NCBI GenBank assembly: GCA_002361425.1
Contig: DESW01000020.1
Location: 1-41,991, forward strand
Direction: 5' to 3'
DNA from: Candidatus Saccharibacteria bacterium UBA3304
GTDB lineage: Bacteria > Patescibacteriota > Saccharimonadia > Saccharimonadales > Saccharimonadaceae
DNA length: 41,991 nt
The notes beneath the pieces were generated by a model. That model saw only the letters and a list, made by a program, of their open reading frames with translations. It did no database searches and was not told the DNA's origin. The position numbers and the translations under genes were made by a program. Shown one piece after another: positions 17,475-25,787 of this stretch (its first letter is position 1; every line of letters begins with the position of its first letter).

Positions 17475-19037
17475 ATGAGTACACATCTTGGTGCGCTATG
17501 GGATTTTATTCGCGCGCGCAAACGTATTATTTGTATTATGGCCCCAGTTATTTTGGGTCTACTTTATATGGTTCTTTGCATGGTGCAGCTGCGTCAGTCG
17601 ATTTGGTTCGACGAGTCTTACAGCGCCTATTTAACGCGCTTCGAGTATCCAAAAGTCTGGGATCTTACTGCGCAAGATGTCCATCCACCACTCTATTACT
17701 TTGCACTCAAAACTTGGGCTCATTTCTTCGGCCATACTGACTTTGCAATGCGGATGCTTTCGGTCGTTTGTGGCGCTGTCGCGATTCTATTTGCTTACCT
17801 TTGGCTTAAGTATAAATATGGCGCTACGGCGGCAATTACGGCTTCGGCTTTGTTGGCGATTTCGCCAGTATTCGTGCGCTATGGCCAAGAAATGCGCATG
17901 TATACATTAGTCTTAGCGATTGTGTTTGCTGCGACTTATGTCTTGCAGCTCGCCATCGATAACGGCAAAAAACGCTGGTGGGTTATGTATGCAATATTGC
18001 TTGCGCTCGGCATGTGGACGCACTATTTCTGTGCCTTCGCTTGGATTGCGCATCTCGTGTATCTCCTCTTGGTTTACCGTAAAAAAATCTTCCAGAAGAA
18101 AATCATTCTAACCTATATTGGCGCCGTAGCATTGTTTGTGCCTTGGGTTCCAAGCCTCATTCGCCAGACGGCATCTGTCGAAAGCGGCTTCTGGATTGGT
18201 GACGTTAGCTTCCGTACACTCGCAAATTACGTTACGGAATCGCTCGTCTTCCAAAAATCTGACGACCTCAAAGGCTGGCTATTAATTCTCGTATTGCTCG
18301 CAATTGTTACGATTATTACGTTGGCAATCGCATCGCGCAAAAAACTTCGCATGCTGCTAAGTATGATGTTGGTTCCGCTTCTAGCGCTTATTCTCCTTTC
18401 GATGCCACCGCTCGCGCCAATGTTTGTTACGCGCTATATTCTATTCTCGATCGTTTCGATTTCGCTTGTTGCGGGCGTAGGATTAGTCCTGTATGTGCGC
18501 AGCTTGCCGAAACCGAAAGCTCGCTCGAAGCGAAAAACTGTCATCTTCCGCGCACTTAGCGTAAGCGCCGCAGTTCTAGTATTGGTAGGCACTAGCGCAG
18601 CTGGTATTTCTTCGGTCTATACGACAGGGAATTACAATTTTAATAGCAATACCAAATCCGCAAGCAAAGAACTCTACGATACGATTGTTACTTTAGATAA
18701 TAATAGACATCTCGCAATCATCTGTGCTTCGCCATGGGTATACTTTGACATGTCATTCTATTCCACAAAAGAGAACTCCGTCTACTTCATGAATGAGACG
18801 ACTAAGTATGACATGGGCTCGCTCTATCCACTTCGTGATTCTTACACTAATCGCATCGACGATTTGGACGCGTTTATCGCTAAGCGTGATAGCTTCTGGT
18901 ATATCACTTCAATCGACGAAAATGGCGAATTGGAAACAACTTTCCCACGCGACGATTGGCGCATTGAAGAATATACGATGTCTAAGTTTAACGATTTTAG
19001 TGATACCTACGCCATCGTGAAGATGGTCAAAGAGTGA
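17475..19037 (+). CDS. GT39/ArnT-like membrane glycosyltransferase
   Basis: Likely transfers a sugar from a polyprenyl-phosphate donor to a surface acceptor on the outer face of the membrane. The GT-C signature is clear: WFDESYS with Asp46-Glu47 in the first outer loop, then QDVHPPLYY with Asp68 and His70. About ten or eleven hydrophobic segments follow, and an outer C-terminal domain of about 150 residues. The 520-residue length fits the family. The mRNA is predicted leaderless. Which glycan or protein it modifies cannot be told; surface proteins nearby are possible acceptors. Confidence 0.85.
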   Translation: MSTHLGALWDFIRARKRIICIMAPVILGLLYMVLCMVQLRQSIWFDESYSAYLTRFEYPKVWDLTAQDVHPPLYYFALKTWAHFFGHTDFAMRMLSVVCGAVAILFAYLWLKYKYGATAAITASALLAISPVFVRYGQEMRMYTLVLAIVFAATYVLQLAIDNGKKRWWVMYAILLALGMWTHYFCAFAWIAHLVYLLLVYRKKIFQKKIILTYIGAVALFVPWVPSLIRQTASVESGFWIGDVSFRTLANYVTESLVFQKSDDLKGWLLILVLLAIVTIITLAIASRKKLRMLLSMMLVPLLALILLSMPPLAPMFVTRYILFSIVSISLVAGVGLVLYVRSLPKPKARSKRKTVIFRALSVSAAVLVLVGTSAAGISSVYTTGNYNFNSNTKSASKELYDTIVTLDNNRHLAIICASPWVYFDMSFYSTKENSVYFMNETTKYDMGSLYPLRDSYTNRIDDLDAFIAKRDSFWYITSIDENGELETTFPRDDWRIEEYTMSKFNDFSDTYAIVKMVKE

Positions 19038-19043
19038 TATAAT
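19035..19043 (+). promoter_or_regulatory. Extended -10 promoter of tRNA-Pro, overlapping a stop codon
   Basis: TGaTATAAT predicts a start at 19050, six bases before the tRNA. Its TGA is also the stop codon of the glycosyltransferase. Confidence 0.8.
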
Positions 19044-19055
19044 ACTCCCTAGAGT

Positions 19056-19131
19056 CGGGGCGTGGCGCAGCTGGTAGCGCGCGCGGTTCGGGACTGCGAG
19101 GTCGCCCGTTCGAATCGGGTCGCCCCGACCA
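19056..19131 (+). tRNA. tRNA-Pro (anticodon CGG)
   Basis: 76-nt cloverleaf: acceptor CGGGGCG/CGCCCCG, D-stem GCGC/GCGC, anticodon stem CGCGG/CTGCG around loop TTCGGGA (anticodon CGG), T-stem GCCCG/CGGGT with loop TTCGAAT, and encoded CCA. Confidence 0.97.
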
Positions 19132-19150
19132 TTTTATTTAGAAAAGAAAA

Positions 19151-19174
19151 ACCGGTCGCCTAATCGCGACCGGT
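19151..19174. terminator. Bidirectional terminator between tRNA-Pro and the orphan gene
   Basis: Nine-bp stem ACCGGTCGC (19151-19159) with GCGACCGGT (19166-19174). T-rich on the plus side; the A-rich flank gives a U-tract on the minus strand. The minus-strand gene's stop codon (19162-19160) lies in the loop region. Confidence 0.85.
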
Positions 19175-19762
19175 ATTTTGAATCCCCCATTCCTCGAATA
19201 CTTTGTTGATCTGTCCCGCATTCATGCCGAGTCTGCGTCTAAACGAAACGCGCAAGAACTCGTTCGGATAGCGTACTTCGTACGGCCATTCGCAGAGAAT
19301 ATTGCAGTATTCTTCGGCGGTTAAATCGGCATCAATCATAGCAGCCAGGTGATAGGGTCTTCCTTCCTTGTCCTCGAGGACATGGAACTCGTAATGCGGT
19401 CCGGAGTATGAGTACTCGGAACGGTCGGCAGCATACTTCAGTTTTCGCTGTTCTTTGAGCGCTCGCTCAAACCAGTCCCAACGATGGCAGCGTGTGCCAT
19501 TGTTAAATCCGAGGATATATAACAGAAAATCGTTCGGATGTTTAGGGAAGTGCATTTCGGAAATCTCCGGCATTCCGCCGCCGCAGATAACCAAAAAAGC
19601 ATCGCCAGCTTTAACATTCTTGCATATTGCTACCTCTTCGCCACGCCAGTAGAGATGTAAAACACCCGCCTCGGAATCATAGCTATAATCCGTCGAACGA
19701 GAATCTCCCAAGCGCATTTTTCCGACGCCAAAATCGCCGATGAAAATCTTGTGTTTCGCCAT
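19160..19762 (-). CDS. Unrecognised soluble protein, divergent to ftsH
   Basis: I do not recognise the family. The 200-residue product has no signal peptide or membrane segment. It begins with a beta-rich part (KHKIFIGDFGVGKMRLGD, LHLYWRGEEVAI, AFLVICGGG), then a Trp/Arg-rich middle (RCHRWDWFERALKEQRKLKY). The C-terminal part, about 60 residues, is partly helical (TAEEYCNILCEWPYEVRYP, MNAGQINKVFEEWGI). The start at 19762 is preferred over a GTG at 19771 because the GGGGTGAGG Shine-Dalgarno region spans that GTG. It is expressed from a promoter shared back to back with ftsH. Confidence 0.65.
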   Translation of the reverse strand: MAKHKIFIGDFGVGKMRLGDSRSTDYSYDSEAGVLHLYWRGEEVAICKNVKAGDAFLVICGGGMPEISEMHFPKHPNDFLLYILGFNNGTRCHRWDWFERALKEQRKLKYAADRSEYSYSGPHYEFHVLEDKEGRPYHLAAMIDADLTAEEYCNILCEWPYEVRYPNEFLRVSFRRRLGMNAGQINKVFEEWGIQNTGRD

Positions 19763-19817
19763 GAACCTCACCCCTTTCTTTTTGTGGGCAAAACATCGAG
19801 TTTCTAGGGAATAAAAA

Positions 19818-19874
19818 GTGCACTCCTATTGAGTTTATTATATAATAGATATATTGATTTTTATAGGAGTGTAC
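19818..19874. repeat. Inverted repeat flanking the divergent promoter
   Basis: GTGCACTCCTAT (19818-19829) and ATAGGAGTGTAC (19863-19874) are inverted copies, 11 of 12 matching, one on each side of the palindromic -10. The right copy includes the ftsH Shine-Dalgarno (AGGAG, 19865-19869); the left copy gives the same sequence at the 5' end of the divergent transcript. Confidence 0.75.
19836..19847. promoter_or_regulatory. Palindromic divergent -10 region of ftsH and the orphan gene
   Basis: The 12-bp perfect palindrome TATTATATAATA contains TATAAT on each strand (plus 19841-19846, minus 19842-19837). It predicts starts at 19853 for ftsH and 19830 for the divergent gene. Both transcripts have Shine-Dalgarno leaders. 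Confidence 0.65.
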
Positions 19875-19875
19875 T

Positions 19876-21771
19876 GTGCCAGAATACAAGAATACTGCCG
19901 GCAAGAAAAAACCGCAGAAACAGAATAAAATTTTAAACTTCTTCAGACTAGCTATCTTTTGGGTAATTGTCCTATTTTTGGGTAGCGCAATCTTCACTAG
20001 CCTCACCGGTGACGGCTACGGCAAAAACGAAGAACGCACCATTACTGAAATTCTTAGCTATGCCAAGGAAGAGAAACTCGAAAAAATCGAGGTTACCGGC
20101 AACGATTTGAAAGTTACCGCCAAGGATAACGTCGATCTTCCAAAAGTCATGATTTCTCGCAAGGATGGTTCTGGCACCCTCCAGGAGCAGGGCTTCGAAG
20201 AAGTAATCAACGAAGGTAAAGTTGCTATCGAAATCAAAGACGATACTGATGTTTTCGGCGCCATTATGGATGTCGCACTCCTTGTTGTCCCTATCATTCT
20301 TATCATCGGCTTCTTGGTCTTCATGATGCGTCAAGCGCAGAGCATGAACAATCAGAACATGGGCTTCGGTAAAGCTAAGGCTCGCCTTTATGGCAACGAA
20401 AAGAACAAAGTTCTCTTTACTGATGTCGCCGGTAACGAAGCTGCCAAGCAGGATCTTTCCGAAGTTGTCGACTTCCTAAAGAACCCAAAGAAATACGAAA
20501 AAGTTGGCGCTAAGATTCCGCGCGGCGTTCTTCTCGCTGGTGATCCGGGTACTGGTAAAACTCTCATGGCACGCGCCGTTGCTGGTGAGGCTGGCGTTCC
20601 ATTCTTCTCAATCTCCGGTTCTGAATTCGCAGAAATGTTTGTCGGTGTTGGCGCATCTCGCGTCCGCGATCTCTTCGCAAAGGCAAAGAAAAACGCTCCA
20701 AGCATCATCTTCATCGATGAGATTGATGCTGTTGCTCACAAACGCGATGCTCGTGGTGGCGCAGGCCGCGAAGATGAACAGACTCTTAACCAGATCCTCG
20801 TCGAGATGGATGGTTTCGACAACGAAACTGGCGTCATCGTGATTGCTGCAACTAACCGCGTAGACATGCTTGATAAGGCGCTCCTTCGCCCAGGCCGCTT
20901 CGACCGCCACGTCAATGTTACGCTCCCAGAGCGCAAAGATCGTATCGAAATTCTCAAGGTTCACTTCAAGAACAAGCCAGTTGCAGAAGATGTCGATATT
21001 AACGCGCTTGCTGCAAAGACCGCCGGTTCTAGTGGTGCAGATCTCGCAAACATCGCAAACGAAGCTGCCATCGGCGCTGCTCGCAATAACCGCAAAGAGA
21101 TTACTAATGCTGACGTAACTGAAGCTTTTGAACGTGTTGCTATTGGCCCAGAACGCAAGTCCAAGGTCATGAACGAGCAAGAGCGTAAGATTACTGCTTA
21201 TCATGAAGCTGGTCACGCAATCGTTGGTCATGTCCTTCCGGATTCTGATCCAGTTCACAAAGTTACTATTATCCCACGCGGTCGTACTGGTGGTGTTACT
21301 TGGTTCCTTCCTCCAGAAGATCGCAGCTACAAGAGCGTCTATGAATTGAAAGATGTTCTCGCTCGCGCAATGGGTGGTCGTGTTGCTGAACGCATTATCC
21401 TTGGTGCTGATGGTATTACTACTGGTGCTAGCTCCGACCTTCAGCATGTTGCTGAACTCGCTCGCGAGATGGTTGCCGAAGAGGGCATGGGTAGCAAACT
21501 TCGTGATCAGGTTTTCAATACCAACGAAGTAAACTTCTTCGGCGATCGTGCAAAAATCTATTCCGAAAAGACTGCAGAGATTATCGATGCAGAAATTGAG
21601 GCTCTTAGCAAAGAAGCTAACGCTCGTGCTGAAGCAGTTCTTAAAGCTAACCGCAAATATCTCGATGCGCTCGCTACTGCTTTGCTCGAAAAAGAAACTC
21701 TCGAAGAAAAAGAAGTTGCTGCGATTCTTAAGGGTTCTTCCTTGCCAACTGCCGCTAAATTACACGACTAA
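19876..21771 (+). CDS. ftsH: ATP-dependent zinc metalloprotease FtsH
   Basis: Membrane-bound AAA+ protease that pulls out and degrades damaged or unassembled membrane proteins and some cytosolic regulators. The order is typical: N-terminal helix (about 24-43), outer domain, second helix (about 130-153), AAA module with Walker A GDPGTGKT at 222-229, Walker B IIFIDEID and an SRH with RPGRFDR, then the protease domain with zinc motif HEAGH at 443-447 and a third ligand in GASSDLQ. At 631 residues it is of normal length. The start codon is GTG with AGGAG six bases upstream. No terminator is evident before murJ. Confidence 0.97.
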   Translation: MPEYKNTAGKKKPQKQNKILNFFRLAIFWVIVLFLGSAIFTSLTGDGYGKNEERTITEILSYAKEEKLEKIEVTGNDLKVTAKDNVDLPKVMISRKDGSGTLQEQGFEEVINEGKVAIEIKDDTDVFGAIMDVALLVVPIILIIGFLVFMMRQAQSMNNQNMGFGKAKARLYGNEKNKVLFTDVAGNEAAKQDLSEVVDFLKNPKKYEKVGAKIPRGVLLAGDPGTGKTLMARAVAGEAGVPFFSISGSEFAEMFVGVGASRVRDLFAKAKKNAPSIIFIDEIDAVAHKRDARGGAGREDEQTLNQILVEMDGFDNETGVIVIAATNRVDMLDKALLRPGRFDRHVNVTLPERKDRIEILKVHFKNKPVAEDVDINALAAKTAGSSGADLANIANEAAIGAARNNRKEITNADVTEAFERVAIGPERKSKVMNEQERKITAYHEAGHAIVGHVLPDSDPVHKVTIIPRGRTGGVTWFLPPEDRSYKSVYELKDVLARAMGGRVAERIILGADGITTGASSDLQHVAELAREMVAEEGMGSKLRDQVFNTNEVNFFGDRAKIYSEKTAEIIDAEIEALSKEANARAEAVLKANRKYLDALATALLEKETLEEKEVAAILKGSSLPTAAKLHD

Positions 21772-21775
21772 AAAC

Positions 21776-21784
21776 TGGTATAAT
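21776..21784 (+). promoter_or_regulatory. Extended -10 promoter of murJ
   Basis: TGgTATAAT, five bases after the ftsH stop, predicts a start at 21791 and a 4-nt leader before the ATG at 21795. Confidence 0.7.
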
Positions 21785-21794
21785 AATTACAGTT

Positions 21795-23441
21795 ATGAAG
21801 AAGCGCAAACTACTACATTTTCGTTCAGTCGTTTCGCTCGCCAATACTAAGCTATCGGTTAAGACCGCGGCCATTGTGATTGCGAGCTCTACGCTCATCT
21901 CGGCTTTGCTTGGTATTTTCCGCGACCGCTGGCTTAATACGATGTATTACGATACCTATCCAGCTGGTCTCGACGCATACACTGCAGCTTTTACGGTTCC
22001 AGATTTCTTATTCTTCATTATTACTTCTGGTGCGCTTGCTGTTACTTTCGTACCAGTCTTTAACCAGCGCCTCGTCAACGGTAATAAAAAATCCGCTTGG
22101 GAACTCAGTACTAGCACGCTAAACTTTCTCGCGTTAATCAGCCTCGTTGCTTCTATCCTTATTATGATTTTTGCTGATCCACTCGTCCGCTACATTGTCG
22201 CGCCGGGCCTTAATGAATCCGCAATGTCTCTAGCTATTAACATGATGCGCGTGATTGCGATTAACCCATTCCTATTCTCGATCTCTACTGTGCTATCCAG
22301 TATGCAACAGGCTGTCGGACGCTTCATTTTCTATTCGCTCGCGCCGGCACTTTATAACATTGGTATTATCGTCGGTATTCTTGTCTTTACGAACGGCATT
22401 AATATCTTCGGCGTGCAGATTTTCGAAGGTGGCATCATGGGTGTCGCACTTGGCGTGGTCTTCGGTGCGCTTTTGCAGCTAGCAACTAGTATTATTGGTC
22501 TCGTCGGTCTCGGCTTCGATTATAACTTCAAGATTTCTTGGAAGAACCAAGGTTTCCGCACGGTGCTCAGACTTCTCCCGTCTCGTTCTGCAGACCAGGG
22601 CATCGATTATGTTATGAGCATTATCAATACTAACCTCGCATCCCGCATGGGCGAGCAGTCGATTCGTGCTTATCAGCAGGCATCCAGTCTTCACTCTATG
22701 CCAGTCAACCTCATTGGTGTGGCAATTTCTACCGCTTTCTTCCCAAAGCTTAGTGAAGAAGCTGGTCGTAAAAACGATACTAAGTTCCGCGAGACTTATC
22801 GCGAAGCGCTCAGTACAATTATTCTTATTTCGATGCCGATCGCAATCATTGCGTTCTTTACGCGCGGCTACGTCGTAAACTTCATTAAGAACGGTGGTGA
22901 CCCAAAGATTGCTAGTGTTCTCGGTGCCTTCATTGTCGCAATTATTACGCAGTCGCTTTATCACATCGTGGCGCGTGGCTTTTATGCCAAGCAGAATGCG
23001 AAGACCCCGCTCATTGTTTCTATCGCTGCTTTCGTTGTTCAGGTAGTTGCCGCATTACTGCTTAGCTGGTGGGGCTTTGGCCCAGAAGGCCTCGCATACG
23101 CATGTAGCATTTCTGCTGTCTTCGAGGTTGGCGTCTTGCTAATTATTCAGAATAAAGAAGGTGTCTTGCTCGATCGCGTATTCTGGATTACTGCTTTCAA
23201 AATGACTATCGCGGCCGGTATTGCCGGTGCTGTCTCCTATGTTCTTACCAAGCTTCTCCCACTACGCGCAACGGACAACTCCTTCCTCGCAACTTTCCCG
23301 AAGTTCGTCGTAATCGCCGGTTCTAGCCTTATCCTTTACATTATTATTTGTGCAGCTCTCAGAGTTAAAGAGGTCAAACCATTCATTGACCGCTTCAACA
23401 AAATCGTTTTCAGAAACGTTAAACCAAAAGATAGCAAATAA
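21795..23441 (+). CDS. murJ: Lipid II flippase MurJ (MviN family)
   Basis: MurJ flips lipid-linked peptidoglycan precursor across the cytoplasmic membrane. The 548-residue protein has about 14 hydrophobic segments. It also has the family's N-terminal signature: LLGIFRDRW, then a DAYTAAFTVPDFLFF segment and GALAVTFVPVF. A later conserved stretch reads QQASSLHSMPVNLIGVAISTAFFP. A peptidoglycan role fits with murB in this window. The stop codon abuts the convergent ruvB stop with no base between. Confidence 0.94.
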   Translation: MKKRKLLHFRSVVSLANTKLSVKTAAIVIASSTLISALLGIFRDRWLNTMYYDTYPAGLDAYTAAFTVPDFLFFIITSGALAVTFVPVFNQRLVNGNKKSAWELSTSTLNFLALISLVASILIMIFADPLVRYIVAPGLNESAMSLAINMMRVIAINPFLFSISTVLSSMQQAVGRFIFYSLAPALYNIGIIVGILVFTNGINIFGVQIFEGGIMGVALGVVFGALLQLATSIIGLVGLGFDYNFKISWKNQGFRTVLRLLPSRSADQGIDYVMSIINTNLASRMGEQSIRAYQQASSLHSMPVNLIGVAISTAFFPKLSEEAGRKNDTKFRETYREALSTIILISMPIAIIAFFTRGYVVNFIKNGGDPKIASVLGAFIVAIITQSLYHIVARGFYAKQNAKTPLIVSIAAFVVQVVAALLLSWWGFGPEGLAYACSISAVFEVGVLLIIQNKEGVLLDRVFWITAFKMTIAAGIAGAVSYVLTKLLPLRATDNSFLATFPKFVVIAGSSLILYIIICAALRVKEVKPFIDRFNKIVFRNVKPKDSK

Positions 23442-24440
23442 TTACTTATTCAAATGTTTGCGTGCTACGTCGGTCGCGATGCGGCCTTTTGGCGTGCGCT
23501 GAATCATGCCGAGACGCATGAGGAATGGCTCGTAATAATCTTCAATCGTGGAAGCCTCGTCGCCGGTTAGGGCAGCGATAGTGTTCAGACCGACTGGTTT
23601 GTCGCCGTACTTATCAAGCATCAAAGAAAGCATATTGCGGTCTGCTGGATCAAGACCGAGTTCATCGATTTCTAGCATCTGTAGAGCAGATTTTGCGGTT
23701 GGAACGTCAATAATTCCGTCGCCATTCACGTCTGCATAATCACGCACGCGCTTGAGTAAGCGGTTTGCAATACGTGGCGTCAAACGGGAGCGTTGTGCGA
23801 GTAATTTTGCTGCGTCTGGCTCAATTTTTGCTTCGAGCAAGTTTGCGGAACGCTCAATAATCTTCTGAATGTCATCCTCGCCGTAGTATTCTAGGCGGTA
23901 ACTGTGACCGAAGCGGTCGCGTAGCGGAGCAGCCAAATTACCGGTCTGCGTTGTGGCGCCAATCAGGGTAAAATGAGGCAAATCTAGCTTCACACTACGG
24001 CCGGCTGGGCCCTTACCGATTACGATATCGAGCTTATAATCTTCCATCGCGGAGTAGAGAATTTCCTCAACTGCGCGGCGAAGGCGATGGATTTCGTCAA
24101 TGAACAAAATGTCACCATCCGTTAGATTCGTAAGGATACTTGCAAGGTCGCCCGCCTTCTCAATCGACGGGGCGGAAGTGGCACGAAAATTAGCGCCCAT
24201 CTCATGTGCGATTACGCCGGCCATTGTGGTTTTGCCGAGACCAGGAGGGCCGTAAAGCAAAATGTGATCCAGTACGTCGCCACGTTTCTTGGCAGCATCA
24301 ATTGCAAGCTTTAAGTTCGTCTTGAGGCGTTTCTGACCAATGTATTCTTCGAAGTTCGTTGGACGCAACGAAAACTCAACGACGTTCTCCTCGGCGTCGT
24401 CTTCATGAAGGCTAGTATCAATTACGCGCTCAATTGCCAT
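23442..24440 (-). CDS. ruvB: Holliday junction branch migration ATPase RuvB
   Basis: The hexameric AAA+ motor that drives branch migration with RuvA. At 332 residues it is full length: N-terminal LRPTNFEEYIGQ, Walker A GPPGLGKT at 64-71, Walker B with DEIHR at 115-119, sensor region GATTQTGNLAAPLRDRFG, and a C-terminal winged-helix domain (GLNTIAALTGDE, QRTPKGRIAT). The predicted transcript starts on the ATG (24440). It is divergent from rubrerythrin, not linked to ruvA or ruvC. Confidence 0.97.
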   Translation of the reverse strand: MAIERVIDTSLHEDDAEENVVEFSLRPTNFEEYIGQKRLKTNLKLAIDAAKKRGDVLDHILLYGPPGLGKTTMAGVIAHEMGANFRATSAPSIEKAGDLASILTNLTDGDILFIDEIHRLRRAVEEILYSAMEDYKLDIVIGKGPAGRSVKLDLPHFTLIGATTQTGNLAAPLRDRFGHSYRLEYYGEDDIQKIIERSANLLEAKIEPDAAKLLAQRSRLTPRIANRLLKRVRDYADVNGDGIIDVPTAKSALQMLEIDELGLDPADRNMLSLMLDKYGDKPVGLNTIAALTGDEASTIEDYYEPFLMRLGMIQRTPKGRIATDVARKHLNK

Positions 24441-24446
24441 AGGTCT

Positions 24447-24477
24447 ATTATAGCATCTGGCGCTTATCTGTTAAAAT
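24447..24477. promoter_or_regulatory. Divergent promoters of ruvB (minus) and rubrerythrin (plus)
   Basis: Minus strand: TGcTATAAT (24455-24447) puts the ruvB start point on its ATG. Plus strand: TGtTAAAAT (24469-24477) predicts a start at 24484 and a 12-nt leader that still holds AAAGGAGG before the ATG at 24496. Confidence 0.8.
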
Positions 24478-24495
24478 AGTAAGAAAAGGAGGCTC

Positions 24496-25035
24496 ATGGC
24501 AGAAATTAAAGGCACTAAAACCGAGAAAAATCTTAACACCGCTTTTGCGGGCGAATCGCAGGCGCGCGTAAAATATCAGTTCTATGCAAGCAAGGCAAAG
24601 AAAGAGGGCTACGAGCAGATTGCTGCCATCTTCCAAGAAACTAGCGACAATGAAAAAGAGCATGCCAAGATTTGGTACAAGCTGCTTCATGACGGCGTCG
24701 CCGATACGATGACTAACCTCAAAGATGCCGCTGACGGCGAGAACTACGAGTATACCGATATGTATGCTAAGTTTGCTGCCGAGGCGCGCGAAGAGGGCTT
24801 CAATGAAATCGCCGAACTCTTCGAGAAGGTTGGTGAGATTGAGAAGCATCATGAAGAACGCTATCGCAAACTTATCGAGAATATCGAAAAGGGTATGGTC
24901 TTCAAGGGCGACGGTGTGACCGTTTGGAAGTGTCGCAACTGTGGTTACATTCACATTGGCGATTCCGCTCCGGAGGTCTGCCCAGTCTGCAACCACCCTC
25001 AGTCTTACTTTGAAATTCAGGCGGAAAACTACTAA
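24496..25035 (+). CDS. rbr: Rubrerythrin
   Basis: Di-iron peroxidase that reduces hydrogen peroxide, protecting an anaerobic or microaerophilic cell. The four-helix domain carries the ligand motifs (AGESQARVKY, EKEHAKIWY, EAREEGF, EKHHEERY). The C-terminal rubredoxin-like domain has the two pairs CRNC and CPVC that bind the electron-transfer iron. At 179 residues it is of normal length. AAAGGAGG upstream suggests strong translation. The HNH nuclease gene starts two bases after its stop. Confidence 0.95.
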   Translation: MAEIKGTKTEKNLNTAFAGESQARVKYQFYASKAKKEGYEQIAAIFQETSDNEKEHAKIWYKLLHDGVADTMTNLKDAADGENYEYTDMYAKFAAEAREEGFNEIAELFEKVGEIEKHHEERYRKLIENIEKGMVFKGDGVTVWKCRNCGYIHIGDSAPEVCPVCNHPQSYFEIQAENY

Positions 25036-25037
25036 AA

Positions 25038-25787
25038 ATGTCTCGTCGCGCACGCTATCGTATGCGACGAATCTGCGCGGCGTTAATCGTCGCGCTAGCT
25101 TTTGCTGCCTTCATTCTTGCCAATCCGAAGGCTTACGAATATGCGAGCTTGCTCGGTTTTACTGGCGATAATCTCCCGGACTATAAAGCAGAGCAGAGCG
25201 AGGCCGACTCGCTGCTCGCCAAAGATGTACTCGAAAATCTTGCCGTCAAAGACAAAGATACCGAGCATAAATACTACCGCAAGCAATTCTATGATAACTG
25301 GTCTATTACAGCTAGCGGCTGCAATACGCGTGAAGCAATTCTTGCACGCGACCTCACGAATGTCGAGCTAAAACCTGGCACCTGCAAGGTCGCTTCCGGT
25401 ACGCTCATTGATCCATACACGGGCAAAACTATCCAGTTCGAACGTGGCGAGAATACTTCTAGCGCCATTCAGATCGACCACGTCGTAGCTCTCAGCAATG
25501 CTTGGTCTACCGGTGCCTTTCAGCTCGATGCGGACACGCGCCTTGCTATTAGCCAAGATCCACTTAATCTCCTCGCCGTCGACGGCCCGGCTAACCAAGA
25601 GAAATCTGATCAAGCGGCAGATACTTGGCTGCCAAGCAACGAAGCCTTCCAATGTCAGTACGTTGCGCGCCAGATTTCTGTGAAATATAAATATAAACTT
25701 TGGGTTACTCCAGCCGAAAAACTTGCCATGCAAAAAGTCCTCGCGACTTGCCCAGATGAGCCTACTCGAGGACTAGAAAATCACTGA
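25038..25787 (+). CDS. Exported HNH-family endonuclease (GmrSD/DUF1524-like)
   Basis: A secreted or membrane-tethered nuclease. After a basic start and hydrophobic helix (about 10-30) comes the well-known exported HNH family core: DNWSITASGCNTREAILARDL, SGTLIDPYTGK, the catalytic IQIDHVVALSNAW, DPLNLLAVDGPANQEKSD, then WLPSN and QYVARQISVKYKYKLWVT. Two cysteine pairs suggest disulfides, which fits the DsbA-like protein in the window. It could supply nucleotides or cut DNA ahead of uptake by ComEC; that link is inferred. Follows rubrerythrin by two bases and ends 26 nt inside the convergent rnhB-yraN gene. Confidence 0.88.
   Translation: MSRRARYRMRRICAALIVALAFAAFILANPKAYEYASLLGFTGDNLPDYKAEQSEADSLLAKDVLENLAVKDKDTEHKYYRKQFYDNWSITASGCNTREAILARDLTNVELKPGTCKVASGTLIDPYTGKTIQFERGENTSSAIQIDHVVALSNAWSTGAFQLDADTRLAISQDPLNLLAVDGPANQEKSDQAADTWLPSNEAFQCQYVARQISVKYKYKLWVTPAEKLAMQKVLATCPDEPTRGLENH

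Noticed and set aside
20608..21447. 279-codon antisense frame inside ftsH
   Set aside because: Lies wholly within a confident gene and has no independent signals.
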